This document shows positions 49,901 through 57,414 of a DNA stretch of 64,000 bases, one piece after another. Numbering within the stretch: position 1 is the first letter of the stretch; the number at the start of each line of letters is the position of its first letter. Location of the stretch: the NCBI RefSeq assembly GCF_963855985.1, contig NC_087111.1, forward strand, positions 4,221,001 through 4,285,000, read 5' to 3'. A program made the position numbers and the translations under genes. Below the pieces are notes generated by a model. The model had not been told where the DNA came from. It ran no database searches and saw only the letters and a list, made by a program, of their open reading frames with translations. The DNA is from Ostrinia nubilalis. Taxonomy: Eukaryota; Arthropoda; Insecta; Lepidoptera; Crambidae.

Positions 49901-52900
49901 AGAAAGAAAAAATTACAACTAAATAATACAAAACACATCAAAACATTAAAGAGAAAAGAAAAAAATGTCAAAGAGGTCACCCTTAAAAAGTTTAGTTTGT
50001 AAAAATGTCTGCTGTCAGTGAATTTTAAACATAGCTCACAAACTAGAGGAATATAGTTGTTGCGATTCACGATGGGGAGTTTGCTTGCACATGTGTGATG
50101 GCTCGCTACTGTTCGTTTTTCAAAAGTTTTGATAGACATTACATTATCGTTATGTTCATGTACACACACATAAGTAATGCTGACTCGCCTGCTTCGTGAG
50201 TTGCAAGAACTAGACATTAAAACGGGTATGAAACTGATCTTAATAATATTAATGGCTCTACGTTATTTTGACCCTGTCCTTTACTTGGAATACAATCCTT
50301 TGACATTATTCAATTAAGTTAAAAACACTGCAACATGTTGTAATTGTAATTTGGGTTAGCAATTCTCTATATCTGCAATGAAATGCCTATAATTTAAAAT
50401 TGTCTGAACAGTAAATTTTAAAGCAAATAGTTATTTTCGTGTTTCATAAAGAAATATTAATCATAATAATCATTTAGTGCAGTCACTTGCCTGCTTGTAT
50501 AACTAGACAGCTTATTAATTTATTTTGTGGCGTGTACATCTATTTTATTAATTAATTAGTATGTCGAAACGAAGTCACTGTTTCTTTTTATAATGACTTA
50601 AATATAAAAGCCAGGGGTATCGTATTGCGATTTGATCCTTTGTTTTATTGATTTCGTCTATTTTTGTTATAACAATGGGTACAATTACGTATTGTTTTCG
50701 GTTATTTTGGTAACAGGGTAAATATTTTAAGAAAAATTAAACACTCTTGAGGTCTCACTTGACATGCCTTTATATTTACGCTCAGCTCTTGTATTCTTAA
50801 ATAACCGCCTCTGTGGTCTAGTGGTAAGACCACCAGCTTCAGACGCAGAGGTCCCGTGTTCGATTCTCAGTGGGGGCAGATTTTTCTGTTCGGTTTGGTT
50901 GGTGGTAGGGCTTGTTCTAAGTCTGCCTGGCTAGCTACCACCATCTTACCTAAGTCTATCGCCATAACAACAATGTTAACAGCATTGTTGTGTTACGGCA
51001 GTTAGAGGTAAGATAGCCAGTTCCTCCGTGGTTGAGGATTCCGGGTGAAGCTCGCTTCCACCTTCGGCCTGATCGTCACTTACCATCAGGTGAGATACAG
51101 GCCAAGAGCTTCCTCGTTGTAAATAAAAAAAATAAATAGATAAATATAGAGTGCAAAAATGAATCACGCATCCTGAAATCAAATACTTGTTATCTTTTTA
51201 AAAAAAGTTTTTGGAAATAAACAACATTTTCATGTCTTATAACCTCATCTAGCATAAAAATATCTAAAAAACAAGCAGAGTAATTTGGTATGTGATAGAA
51301 AAAATCCATATTCCTAAAACACAAGCAAAGCAGCAGACATAGTATTTTTGCTTTTATAAAATTACGATACATTAAATATAGTAATTTTCACGTTGTTGTA
51401 GTATAACTATTAATTCTACTATGAGTTCCGTTAAAAGCCAATTTTTCTGGGCTACTTGTTTCACAATCGCGTGCTGGCTAACCCATAAATTTACTCGAAG
51501 CGTATGAATTAAACCCATCTTTCTGATACAGATTAGTGGGAAAATCATTAATATTGATAGTTTGTTAGTTTTCACGCTTGGTGAACAAAGTATGTGTGTC
51601 AGTGGTGGTTTCTTTTGATGAAGTTGAATGTGGATCACTTACTTAAAGTGTGTTTTAATAGAAGCTGGCAAATTTTTGTCACAAATAAAACCTGAAATTG
51701 ACACCGAGCTGTCTATGCATTACCGATATTACAGTAAAATTTTACTAACATTTTTTATGCCTACTTACTGCTGTCTATCCCGAAATTCAGGGTACGTACG
51801 GGCCTTTTTAAAGCGAGAGTGAACAGGCACATACAGGGCAGGTATGTACCATCCTAGACTGCATCTCGCCTGATGCAATTGCGGTCAAATATCTGCCTTG
51901 TTCTGCATTTAAAAAAGTATGTTTGTTCTACGATTGGGTTCACCATGATAGACCAGTGTTGTAAAGTAAGTCTCAGGAAGTATGGAATCATCAATCAATC
52001 AGCAAGTTCAATATTTATGTCTTTGATATTTTTATCATACTATCATACTCGTACTTAGGAAATGTACAGTTTCTACTGATGGCGCCGACTTAAGGTAATG
52101 TATATGTTACAGGAAATGTATGAATTCTAGGAATTGTACATTGAACATTTCCTGTAACATATAGAATATTTGTAATCTAAATGGTGTTTATTTTCAAAAA
52201 TGTAAATTCCGATTTATTTTTCACCTTATGTACTTCGAGAGAACACTTAAACTTTTGTAGTAAGCCGTAAGTCTCCATCGGATTTACGATTGACCGTAAC
52301 TTGCCGGTTTTCCCTTCATTTTCCGGTTCGTGACTTCACTATGCCACACGTTATTGGTTTTACTATACTTTGTTCATTTATGCGTACATTTTAGTGCCAC
52401 TAACTTTGAAGGCTTGTCATCGTGTTTAGTATAGTAGTTACCTTAGAGTATTCTAAATATATGGGATTTCCGCAACAAAGTTTGAACTTTATCTCTACAG
52501 AATATGGCTCAAAACAGTGCGATTGTTTAAATCATAGAGGAAAATCTAATCTTAAACCTGACCGTTGTTTAAAATCCTACTTGTGCCCCAGTAATCGTAA
52601 AATTTAACAAAGGTTGATAAGACATAACTTAGCCTAGGCACCGATTTTATTTGGCCGATAGTTGGGTCAGGCTGTTAATCAGTATGGATAATATCTCTTC
52701 AAAGATCAAAAGGAAGAAGGAAAGAGAGGATGAATATATTTCAAGTACCTACATATTAACGGCCGCCGATAACGTAAACATGAGATAAGGGGGCATAAAA
52801 TGATGTAAAAACAGTAGACCACTCCAAGATTCAATTTATAGTTTTTTTGTGTTGGTATTAATGATTAATATCTATACCCTGTTGCTCTATGAAATAAATA

Positions 52901-55900
52901 CCTATCCTACCTATGTCCATACAAAAATAAAACGTGTTTAAGAGGTATAGGAGCTAAGAGAGCCCTGAGGAGATATTAGAAGTTGCGCACTTCAACGGTT
53001 ACAACGGTTTTATATCGGCCGATTCTTCATACAAATTAGAATCGGGCCCAACTATCGGCCGACTAAACATCGGTGGTATGGGCCTAGGCTTATAATTACG
53101 GACGAAAATTAATTTTCTTTGTAGAAATACCTGTAATTTTTGCACATAAACGGATGTGTACGTACATCTTATCAAAATACGCACGTTCTGTGAAGTAAAT
53201 GATTTAATCATACGCTGTTATGGTTTTGCAACTTCTGATCTCATTTCTAATGAAGATACGTGGGGCGAGTACACACAAGTAAATATAATATTTGTTATAT
53301 TTTATTATTAAAGTATTTTTTACTGGAAATATTATAAAATCATCAATTAAAACGACATATCTTGATCATCAAGTAATTACAATATCTAAGGGCTATTTCA
53401 CCGGGACACTATGGCGGCGCAATCAGTCGCCGGCTACCAGCAAAATGTATGCAGCTCTATAGAGTCTGAGTAGAGCTGTCCGTTTGGTTGCGCAAAGCTG
53501 CATACATTTTGTTGGTAGCGGCGACTGGTTGCGCCGCCATGGTGTCCCGGTGAAATATAGCCCTTAAAGTGATAACTTAACAGATTGTAATACCTACGTC
53601 AGAACCGGGCAACATGGAAAGTATTGGGGGATACCTATGTTCAGCAGTGGACGTCCTATGGCTGAGATGATGATGATGATGAATACGTCTTCCTCATCGT
53701 CAACTAGTTCATGATACTTTTGTCAAAGTGGCCAAAAAGGTGACTACACAACCAAATTCCAATTATTGTAACAAAGACGTTGAGAACTTTTTTGGTGTCA
53801 CGAAAAATTTGAAACTGACTGTACCACTTAAATGTTTGACATAACACACTAAAATTTGTGGAATTTAAACTTTCAAGTAGCATTGCAGCTGGGTACTTTA
53901 ATGGGTAACACTAAGCGTAGTGCCAAAAAATACTCTATTATTTTGTCACAAGATTCCAGATACCTATTATAAATAATGACTTAAAATAAAATATGCAAAA
54001 CCATTGTCATCAGAGTTGTCAGTAAACAACTTGACGTCATCAATTACGAGTGACTTCACAAAACATATACTTAAATAAGTAATTAAGAAAGAAGTATTTG
54101 AAATATTAGTAAAACTAATTCATAAGTAAACAACGTTGATTTGACCTGAATATCTCATGCTCACTGAAAAGAAAAACGTTAACAGCTTGTTAAAACCAAT
54201 TCATCTCTAATGAGTTGTTAGTATATTGACAGCTTCTAATCTTAACTAATAAACACTAAAATCAATCTCATTATCAGCTTATTGATTAAGACAAGTTTTT
54301 AGTATTTTTAATTATTTGCTAAGATCAGCCAAGTGAAGCGCAATGGTTACCGGCCAAGTCCCATATTAACGAGATCGTGTAGCCCGTTTTGCCCGGGTCA
54401 CGATGTAGGGGGCATCTTAAAAACTCCCACAGGTGGGGGCTGCCGGAACGTTTGCCCGGGCCCATTCTTTAGAGTGTCGCTCTCGGTACTTCACTGATCA
54501 GCAGAGCTGACTGAGCAGCGGCATGGAGCAGACCGTAACCTGCTATGGCGGGCCGGGGGTCCTGTTGTACCAGGGCCTCTAAAAAAACAACTGGAGGAGG
54601 GGATTGGGGGTTCCCTCGAAGCCGGAGACTCTAGCCTGAGGCGGAGCTGCGAACGAAATAAAATTTCCGAGCTAGGAGAATAACAAGTGGCTCCGTTTCT
54701 TTGGGTTCCTGTGGACACCGTCAAGCTTTAGTTGTAGGCCCTGCCTTTACTGAGCAGGCGGGGAAAGTTCCACATAACCCACTAGCCATCCCCATCGACC
54801 AGTGAGTATGCGTAAAGCATTACCCGACGTTAAAAAAAGCCCGTGTAGAGTTAAAAGCTTGACTCTACATGAGATCTGATAACTTAGATTATTATGAGCC
54901 ATACGGTTTCATGTTAGCAACATGGCAGTGTAGAATTAGAAACTTGGCTCTACAAAAGATCTAATAACTCTTTGACAGTGCGAGCCATACGGTTTCGTTT
55001 TGCCAACATAGCACTGTAGAGCTAGAAGCTTGACTCTACATGAGATCTGATAACTTTTAGACATTGCGAGCCATACGGTGAAACCTTGATCCTGACAATA
55101 TAGCAAAGTAGGGCTTGGCTCTACATGAGCTCTGATAAGTTTTTGATAGTGTGAGCCATGTGGTGTTGTCTTGGCAACTAACAGTACAGAATTAAAAGCT
55201 TTGATAACTTGTTGACAGTGTGAGCAACATAATATTACATGATATGTAACTTATTTTTTGATAGTGTCAAATCTTGACAATATTGCTTTTATTTATTTAT
55301 ATGAAAATGTTTCTGGTGGGATATTTGTATCAATCATTGTGTTCGCACCTTAACAAAAACTTAATTAATGCAACGAAGCATAACCATAACGTAAAAGATT
55401 ATAACAGGCGCTCGTTATATTGTACGTATAATTATTAATAATAATTACCACGTGAAACTAGAAAAGAAAACGGTTTGATGCAAAAATAGTGCATTTCTTC
55501 TTCAGTACCTTGAGTTATGCTATTTATAATTTCAGATATTTTCAGGCGTAACTTTAAAGGATAACAGTAATTTTAGGCGAAAATAACAAAACCTACTGGG
55601 GATACATAGGTATTATATACTTAATAAAAGATCGGAACCCTCGTCAACGATAATGTACATAAAGATTTTTCTCCTGAAAAAAAATTACTGCCTTAGGTTG
55701 GATTAGATTCCACAACCGTTTGCTTCCCGAGCAATATCTACCTATATTGGATTAGAATCATCTAGAAATCATGGTATGATGATATCGACTATTTATATTA
55801 GGAAGTACGTTATCTCACAGCGTAAAAATAACTTGACTTCAACAATACAACCAAGTCTAGTGATATAGAGTTCAAAAAGCTAAAGGTCAATATTAAAGTT

Positions 55901-57135
55901 ACATCTAAGTTGGATTAAAAATGCCCGTTTTTACCATCAATCCCTTATATTTAAGTGACCCTTATAAATACAAAATTCCTGTTATGTGTTACCATAGGGG
56001 TTACTTAAAATGAGGGATTGATGGTGAAAAAGTGGCATAAGTCTATTTAAGTAGCCTAAACAATTAAACTAAGCCCTACTTATTAGATTACTTAATTTCC
56101 GATCTACAAAACAAATCCTTACCCTAATTATGTACCTTTTAAAGATACAATGTTACCTATGTAGATCACCTCATTATTTCATAACAGGTAAGGCATTGAA
56201 CTCTTCAATTAACTGTGATTACGGTTAACTACGAGTTAATGATTGATGGGGGATAGTTAGCGCAGTCAGTCTTAATGACCCGAAGCGGGTATGTGCAGTG
56301 ATACTACGATTTCTATGCTATCAGCTATTTGCATACTATATTATGGCAAGAAGGAAGAAAAACTCATTAACATAATTAATTTTCAGTAAGTTTGGTTTTG
56401 AAGAGCACTTTTAAATGTGTTATGGTACTTTTACACGGCCTAATATTCAGAACTACTATTCACAACTAAAGAAATACTACAGAATTGACAGCCCTAATGT
56501 AAGGATATGGGTCTACAGAAAACAAACCGTTTCAAAATAGACATTCAAGTAACTATAACGTGTTTTAAATAAATCAAGCTTTTAGTATGACAATAAGCTA
56601 ATCAAATACTTAACTGTGAATAAGGTTTGTAGATTATTTTCCTAAGTATTAGCATGAGACTCTTATTGTTTATGCTATGATTATAATTATACTCGTATCT
56701 GTCACGGAATAGTGACTCTACATTCTTAATAATTAAGTAGGACACTAGTAATTTTTCGCTTGATACCTGAAACTAAGTATCTAATAGAGATAGCTACCAA
56801 CCTTTGGCACTCCTGCTCTCATAGATTTCCAAGTCCATGACGTCACTCCTGCCCTGCGGTCGCGTCACTCTAAACGTATACTCGTTCCAGTCGAAGCTGA
56901 AAGCGTGATTCTTCGTGAATCTCGTCAGAGGACTCTCGTTCGCTCTCGCCGACCTCATGCCCAAGGGTTCGATCGTCAGTGCATCGAACAACCTAACTGT
57001 CTTCTGCTGCCGCAAACTCCTCGCTGTATCCTTAAGCATCTGCTCGATGCACGTAGCATTGTCACTACAGCTTAACTCCACCACCCCGGTTACATGTCCA
57101 ATTGTCAAAGCGAACAACAAAACTAGAGGAGTCAT
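27627..57135 (-). CDS. Osiris-family protein gene 2 (full span, long-tailed form)
   Basis: A complete Osiris-family gene on the - strand, joined from 57135-56802, 41760-41668, 31451-31259 and 28908-27627. Junction phases are 1, 1 and 2, all with GT-AG ends, giving 633 residues plus stop. Parts in order: signal peptide (residues 1-17), Cys23 and Cys29, DUF1676-like segment, acidic then basic linker (about 112-150), membrane segment (about 151-198), and a 426-residue tail unlike ordinary Osiris proteins. The tail is basic, rich in Tyr/Pro/Asn, holds a furin-like R-M-R-S-K-R site ending at residue 506, and has an AQDYAK stretch near 560 that may be a diverged AQXLAY motif. Introns are 15.0, 10.2 and 2.4 kb and full of transposons. 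The protein is probably secretory or endosomal and possibly cuticle-related, as known for the family; the tail's role is unknown. Confidence 0.85.
28909..31258 (-). other. Intron 3 of Osiris gene 2
   Basis: Very AT-rich (30280-30900 especially). No exon seen. A local direct duplication lies at 30895-31058. Confidence 0.6.
30895..31058 (+). repeat. Direct duplication of about 55 bp
   Basis: ATATGCTTCAGTTTTGAA with AGTTGATTTATTTAGAAG occurs at 30895 and again at 31004, about 110 bp apart, both followed by GGGACTGATC. Confidence 0.7.
31259..31451 (-). CDS. Osiris gene 2, exon 3 (membrane segment)
   Basis: The acceptor is CTTTCCAG before 31451 and the donor is GG|GTAAGT after 31259. The exon is entered in phase 1 and left in phase 2. 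It encodes a basic cluster (RRRQRKK), then about 48 hydrophobic residues with spaced Lys (VLMAVIPLLFGMKSAAVV, then LKAFVASKLALLVTVGMAAK), ending KKLYESYTSG. This basic-then-hydrophobic layout is the clearest Osiris signature in the gene. Confidence 0.87.
31826..31985 (-). repeat. Diverged copy of the 3270-3500 repeat
   Basis: Shares TTTTTTGTATGAAACTGCAA, CGTAACGTAAACGCCTCGCGG and GGTATTGATCCCTTTCCGAG in inverse orientation. Confidence 0.5.
32640..32830 (+). repeat. Degenerate direct repeat, period about 125 bp
   Basis: GTCTTTAAAATAAAT then TTTTTACACAACAA occurs near 32650 and 32775. The rest of 31986-33200 is AT-rich intron. Confidence 0.4.
33217..33325 (-). mobile_element. RTE-type LINE 3' end fragment, decayed
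   Basis: ATCATCATTTCAGCCACATG then GACGTCCACGCTGA and CCCCCAATGATTTCCAT. Confidence 0.6.
33858..34241 (-). mobile_element. RTE-type LINE fragment with short target duplication
   Basis: On the - strand it encodes the same C-terminal region as 61295-61697 (GLIRRLKVTQRAM, then GVSLRDRIRNEEIRKRTK). It is flanked by TTACTG (33852-33857 and 34242-34247). The flanks form an inverted pair, TACACTAGATTAC and GTAATCTAGTGTA, so the host was a small palindromic element. Confidence 0.7.
34242..35224 (-). other. Intron 2 of Osiris gene 2, no gene seen
   Basis: AT-rich with the perfect hairpin at 34771-34811. Confidence 0.45.
34771..34811. repeat. Perfect 19-bp-stem hairpin
   Basis: The stem starts GCTTCAAATATGACAAAGG, the loop is three bases (TGT), and the other arm is an exact complement. 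The loop is too small for a normal microRNA precursor. It may be the centre of a MITE: CAGTTTGATC upstream and GAATCAAACTTTA downstream also pair. Confidence 0.8.
35225..35364 (+). mobile_element. RTE-type LINE 3' end fragment
   Basis: AAGCCGCTACCAACTGGTCAATC then a decayed end and an (ATG)n tail at 35347-35363. Confidence 0.65.
35932..36984 (+). mobile_element. Non-autonomous element family G, young copy 2
   Basis: Nearly identical to 25924-26987, in the same orientation. Visible differences are a few deletions near 36225-36260 and scattered substitutions. It is in intron 2 of Osiris gene 2. Confidence 0.85.
37026..37795. mobile_element. MITE with AGCTCACAGACGAGCGA ends, interrupted by family X
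   Basis: Left AGAGAACTCACAGACGAGCG and right CGCTCGTCTGTGAGCTCCCT are inverted; inner CGGCGACTG pieces also pair. Family X sits at 37078-37179. Confidence 0.7.
37078..37179 (-). mobile_element. Family X retroposon fragment with target duplication
   Basis: Flanked by TTGCGATAGTGGTA (37064-37077) and TTGCGATTGTGGTA (37180-37193), a 14-bp duplication with one change. The constant X 3' end abuts the left side. Confidence 0.75.
38061..38365. mobile_element. MITE with ACAGGCTGTCCCAGAATGGG ends
   Basis: Terminal inverted repeats of about 60 bp: left ACAGGCTGTCCCAGAATGGG, right CCCATTCTGGGACACCCTGT. Inner CTGCTAGGGGAGGTAGCTC also pairs. The centre is A- and T-runs. Confidence 0.85.
38430..38584 (+). 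mobile_element. RTE-type LINE 3' end fragment
   Basis: GGGCTGGAAGATGTAGTGTGG, then CTTGGGGGAGGCCTTTGCCC, ending in ACGATGACGACGACGA. Close to the end of 61295-61697. Confidence 0.75.
38973..39172 (+). mobile_element. Helitron-like non-autonomous element
   Basis: Starts TCTATCTATATCTATAAAAG, with CTGATTGACTGACTCACTCG and GGTAAAACGGGATCCACGCG, and ends GCGGCCGCTAG then T. Both ends fit the Helitron TC...CTRR-T pattern, though no helicase is present. Confidence 0.75.
39435..39560 (-). mobile_element. LINE-like 3' tail, decayed
   Basis: GGATGGTACATATCTGCCCTG then GTGCCTATTCACTCTCGCC is the inverse of the tail at 51785-51915. Family not determined. Confidence 0.45.
39972..40469. mobile_element. 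Tc1/mariner-like MITE
   Basis: Imperfect terminal inverted repeats of about 38 bp: TACACTCGGTGTCCAATAAA on the left, TTTCTTTGTAGCCGAGTGTA on the right, both next to (G/C)TTCTCCCGCGACAA-like blocks. TA lies at the ends. No transposase frame. Confidence 0.6.
40909..40975 (+). mobile_element. SINE 3' fragment
   Basis: GGCCTGATCGTCACTTACCA then TCAGGTGAGATACAGGCCAA, the tail of the SINE at 50805-51130. Confidence 0.7.
41100..41609 (-). mobile_element. RTE-type LINE fragment interrupted by family X
   Basis: The - strand matches the C-terminal RTE region on both sides of an X insert (41293-41490). It ends about 60 bp from the donor of Osiris gene 2 exon 2. Confidence 0.75.
41293..41490 (+). mobile_element. 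Family X retroposon with perfect 11-bp target duplication
   Basis: GCTCTACGAGC flanks it at 41282-41292 and 41491-41501. It runs from a variable 5' start through GGTCCAATGACAGTTTAAC to the constant GAGAGGTGGGAATAGTCCC. Confidence 0.8.
41668..41760 (-). CDS. Osiris gene 2, exon 2 (charged linker)
   Basis: A 93-bp exon with acceptor TTTCCAG before 41760 and a perfect donor A|GTAAGT after 41668. It is phase 1 on both sides, so its loss would not shift the frame. It encodes VSDQNPKKSS, then a Glu/Lys cluster, then GPHRQKLGL, the typical charged linker before an Osiris membrane segment. It is an island: 15.0 kb from exon 1 and 10.2 kb from exon 3, with transposon sequence ending about 60 bp beyond its donor. 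Evidence is splice sites, phase, composition and position. Confidence 0.75.
41940..42020 (-). mobile_element. Family X remnant
   Basis: TTTCCACCACTATGTGGCTAG then AATCTACAGC and ATCCAACCAAT match a decayed X core. The stretch 42021-42783 is AT-rich intron with nothing supported. Confidence 0.4.
42784..43040 (-). mobile_element. Composite of two RTE-type LINE fragments
   Basis: 42784-42893 matches the region around GRPPTRWTDDL. From about 42894 it jumps to the ACCTCCCCCAATGATTTCC end of a second RTE subfamily. Confidence 0.55.
43105..43240 (+). mobile_element. RTE-type LINE 3' end fragment
   Basis: Encodes RWTDDILKVARKRWTQAA and GEAYVQQWTSYG then a stop and an (ATG)n tail, the clearest RTE end with an intact frame of this subfamily. 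Confidence 0.8.
43241..44064 (-). other. Intron 1 of Osiris gene 2, with a degenerate MITE at 43599-43823
   Basis: ATACAGGGTGGAATTTTATC near 43599 and TTCCCTCCACTCTGTATAC near 43810-43822 are weak inverted ends. Otherwise AT-rich with no exon. Confidence 0.4.
44174..44297. mobile_element. MITE family B copy, nested
   Basis: AAGGCTGGGTTGCACCATC at the left and GTGGTGCAACTAAGCCTTA at the right. Confidence 0.8.
44310..44590 (+). mobile_element. LINE 3' end with poly(A)
   Basis: A translatable part (RSPTRWIDAITKATES) recalls LINE or endonuclease-RT C-termini. A 3' UTR follows and then an A-run at 44569-44582. The clade is unsure. Confidence 0.55.
44606..44751. mobile_element. MITE family A copy, nested
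   Basis: GCCCGTATTCACATACAA at the left, GTTTGTGAATACGGG at the right. Confidence 0.8.
45093..45185 (-). mobile_element. RTE-type LINE 3' end fragment
   Basis: CGTTTCAGCCAAATGACGTCC then CTGGACAAAAGCCTCTCTC. Confidence 0.7.
45288..45476 (-). mobile_element. Helitron-like non-autonomous element, second family
   Basis: The - strand starts TCCTACTAATATTATAAATG and ends CGCGGGCAAAAGCTAG then T. Same family as 60391-60582. Confidence 0.8.
45767..45830 (-). mobile_element. LINE 3' tail
   Basis: GACAAACGAGCAGACGGGTC then TCCTGATGGTAAGTGATTATC, the inverse of the tail at 60945-61203. Confidence 0.6.
45868..45990 (-). mobile_element. RTE-type LINE 3' end fragment
   Basis: TCATCATTATTTCAGCCACAGG then GACGTCCACTAAACTTCTG. 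Confidence 0.6.
46703..48317 (-). other. Intron 1 of Osiris gene 2, few elements
   Basis: AT-rich, no exon seen. A small SINE tail on the - strand lies at 47091-47136 (CTTGGCCTGTATCTCACCTG). Confidence 0.5.
48318..48424. mobile_element. MITE family B, truncated
   Basis: TAAGGCTGGGTTGCACCATC is present, but the right end is lost after TCACGGTTAAA. Confidence 0.7.
48730..48846. mobile_element. MITE family A, truncated
   Basis: GCCCGTATTCACAAACGATG is present; the right end stops at CGTGCACTGTGAG. Confidence 0.75.
48847..50055 (-). other. Intron 1 of Osiris gene 2
   Basis: AT-rich. The long - strand frame at 49675-50217 has no domain and runs into a MITE, so I treat it as chance. Confidence 0.5.
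50056..50212. mobile_element. MITE with TTGCAACTCACGAAG ends
   Basis: Inverse copy of 25556-25705: GTTGTTGCGATTCACGATGG on the left, GCCTGCTTCGTGAGTTGCAA on the right. Confidence 0.75.
50213..50804 (-). other. Intron 1 of Osiris gene 2
   Basis: AT-rich, nothing supported. Confidence 0.5.
50805..51130 (+). mobile_element. tRNA-derived SINE, full-length type
   Basis: CCGCCTCTGTGGTCTAGTGG (A-box region), GTGTTCGATTCTCAG (B-box region), body with an internal hairpin around ACAACAATGTTAACAGCATTG, 3' part AGCTTCCTCGTTGTAAATAA with an A-rich tail. Best-preserved copy. Confidence 0.88.
51131..51784 (-). other. Intron 1 of Osiris gene 2
   Basis: AT-rich, no exon seen. Confidence 0.5.
51785..51915 (+). 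mobile_element. LINE-like 3' tail
   Basis: GGGCAGGTATGTACCATCCTAG then GCAATTGCGGTCAAATATCTG and an A-run. Related to 39435-39560 and to 8773-8822. Confidence 0.5.
52096..52170. repeat. Inverted repeat
   Basis: TATATGTTACAGGAAATGTA against ACATTTCCTGTAACATATA. Confidence 0.7.
52636..53090. mobile_element. MITE related to 4456-4632, interrupted
   Basis: TAGGCACCGATTTTATTTGG and GGCCGATAGTTGGGTC on the left; ACTATCGGCCGACTAAACATC and GGTGGTATGGGCCTA on the right. Unknown sequence lies between about 52695 and 53005. Confidence 0.5.
53387..53576. mobile_element. MITE with TAAGGGCTATTTCACCGGGA ends
   Basis: Terminal inverted repeats of roughly 65-70 bp. Inner ACATTTTG(C/T)TGGTAGC and TGGCGGCGCAA pieces pair. 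Confidence 0.85.
53590..53690 (+). mobile_element. RTE-type LINE 3' end fragment
   Basis: CGGGCAACATGGAAAGTATT, then GTTCAGCAGTGGACGTCC and GAGATGATGATGATGATG. Confidence 0.8.
53691..54330 (-). other. Intron 1 of Osiris gene 2
   Basis: AT-rich, nothing supported. Confidence 0.5.
54331..54835 (+). other. GC-rich island in intron 1, probably transposon-derived
   Basis: About 500 bp of clearly higher GC than its surroundings. No frame with a recognised domain. It has short inverted pieces (CCCGTTTTGCCCGGG, GTTTGCCCGGGCC). It may be a LINE 5' UTR or an unknown structured element. Confidence 0.4.
54843..55260 (+). repeat. Degenerate tandem repeat, period about 76-92 bp
   Basis: Five units start near 54845, 54930, 55016, 55108 and 55184. 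Shared blocks: GTAGAG then AGCTTGACTCTACATGAG, ATCTGATAACTT, GACAGTG(C/T)GAGCCATACGG. Units decay to the right. Confidence 0.75.
55261..55683 (-). other. Intron 1 of Osiris gene 2
   Basis: AT-rich, nothing supported. Confidence 0.5.
55684..55750 (-). mobile_element. Decayed tRNA-derived SINE head
   Basis: TTACTGCCTTAGGTTGGATT then CCACAACCGTTTGCTTCCCG, like 9766-9842. Confidence 0.4.
55920..56043. repeat. Long imperfect hairpin
   Basis: TTTTTACCATCAATCCCTTA then TTAAGTGACCC on the left; GGGTTACTTAA and ATGAGGGATTGATGGTGAAA on the right. Likely a small MITE. Confidence 0.65.
56044..56801 (-). other. Intron 1 of Osiris gene 2, donor side
   Basis: AT-rich, no second coding exon seen. Confidence 0.5.
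56802..57135 (-). CDS. Osiris gene 2, exon 1 (signal peptide, two-Cys, DUF1676 start)
   Basis: The start ATG at 57135-57133 has a good context (TTCAAAATGA). It is followed at once by a hydrophobic signal peptide with likely cleavage after HVTG. Cys23 and Cys29 in LSCSDNATCIEQM form the two-Cys region. A LFDALTIEPL stretch and a polar beta-like part (FSFDWNEYTFRV) fit the DUF1676 N-terminal half. The donor is CAAAG|GTTGGT, phase 1; if read through, translation stops two codons later. The frame stays open for 93 more codons upstream, but those residues look like 5' UTR because the signal peptide would then be internal. Confidence 0.85.
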
Positions 57136-57414
57136 TTTGAACTTTGTCACTTCTGTCTGTAACACTAACATAACACTTTCGCACTCGCTATCACCAATCC
57201 ATCTGTAACCCCGGTCGTTTGTACCACCCTCGGCGGTGGTTTGTTCGTCAATGAAGCCCTCTGGCAGCAACTGATGATTTTTATCCAACGTCACGCTGCA
57301 ATGGCTTTGGTGGACTGTGTGCGTTTTTTTTTCTGCGCGTGTGTTACTAACACTATTTAACTGTGTGCACTTTTCTTTGCTGCCAGTGTTCACAGTCAAT
57401 AATTCGCCATGCAT
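57136..57414 (-). promoter_or_regulatory. 5' leader and proximal upstream region of Osiris gene 2
   Basis: The coding frame remains open upstream of the chosen ATG to 57414 with extra in-frame ATGs (for example at 57171). The residues are low-complexity and polar with no signal peptide, so this is more likely 5' UTR and promoter. The transcription start cannot be placed; a GATAAAAAT stretch followed by CATCAGTTG near 57270-57285 is the only TATA- or initiator-like string seen. Confidence 0.4.

Noticed and set aside
49675..50217. 180-residue open frame on the - strand
   Set aside because: No domain, low-complexity Phe/Cys/Leu sequence, and its start lies in a MITE (50056-50212). Probably chance.
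50805..50880. True tRNA gene at the GTGGTCTAGTGG match
   Set aside because: No closed acceptor stem; the same head recurs at 8.5 kb and 14.6 kb with the same SINE body.
54331..54835. GC-rich island as a structural RNA gene
   Set aside because: I could not see a known RNA fold or conserved sequence; left as unknown.
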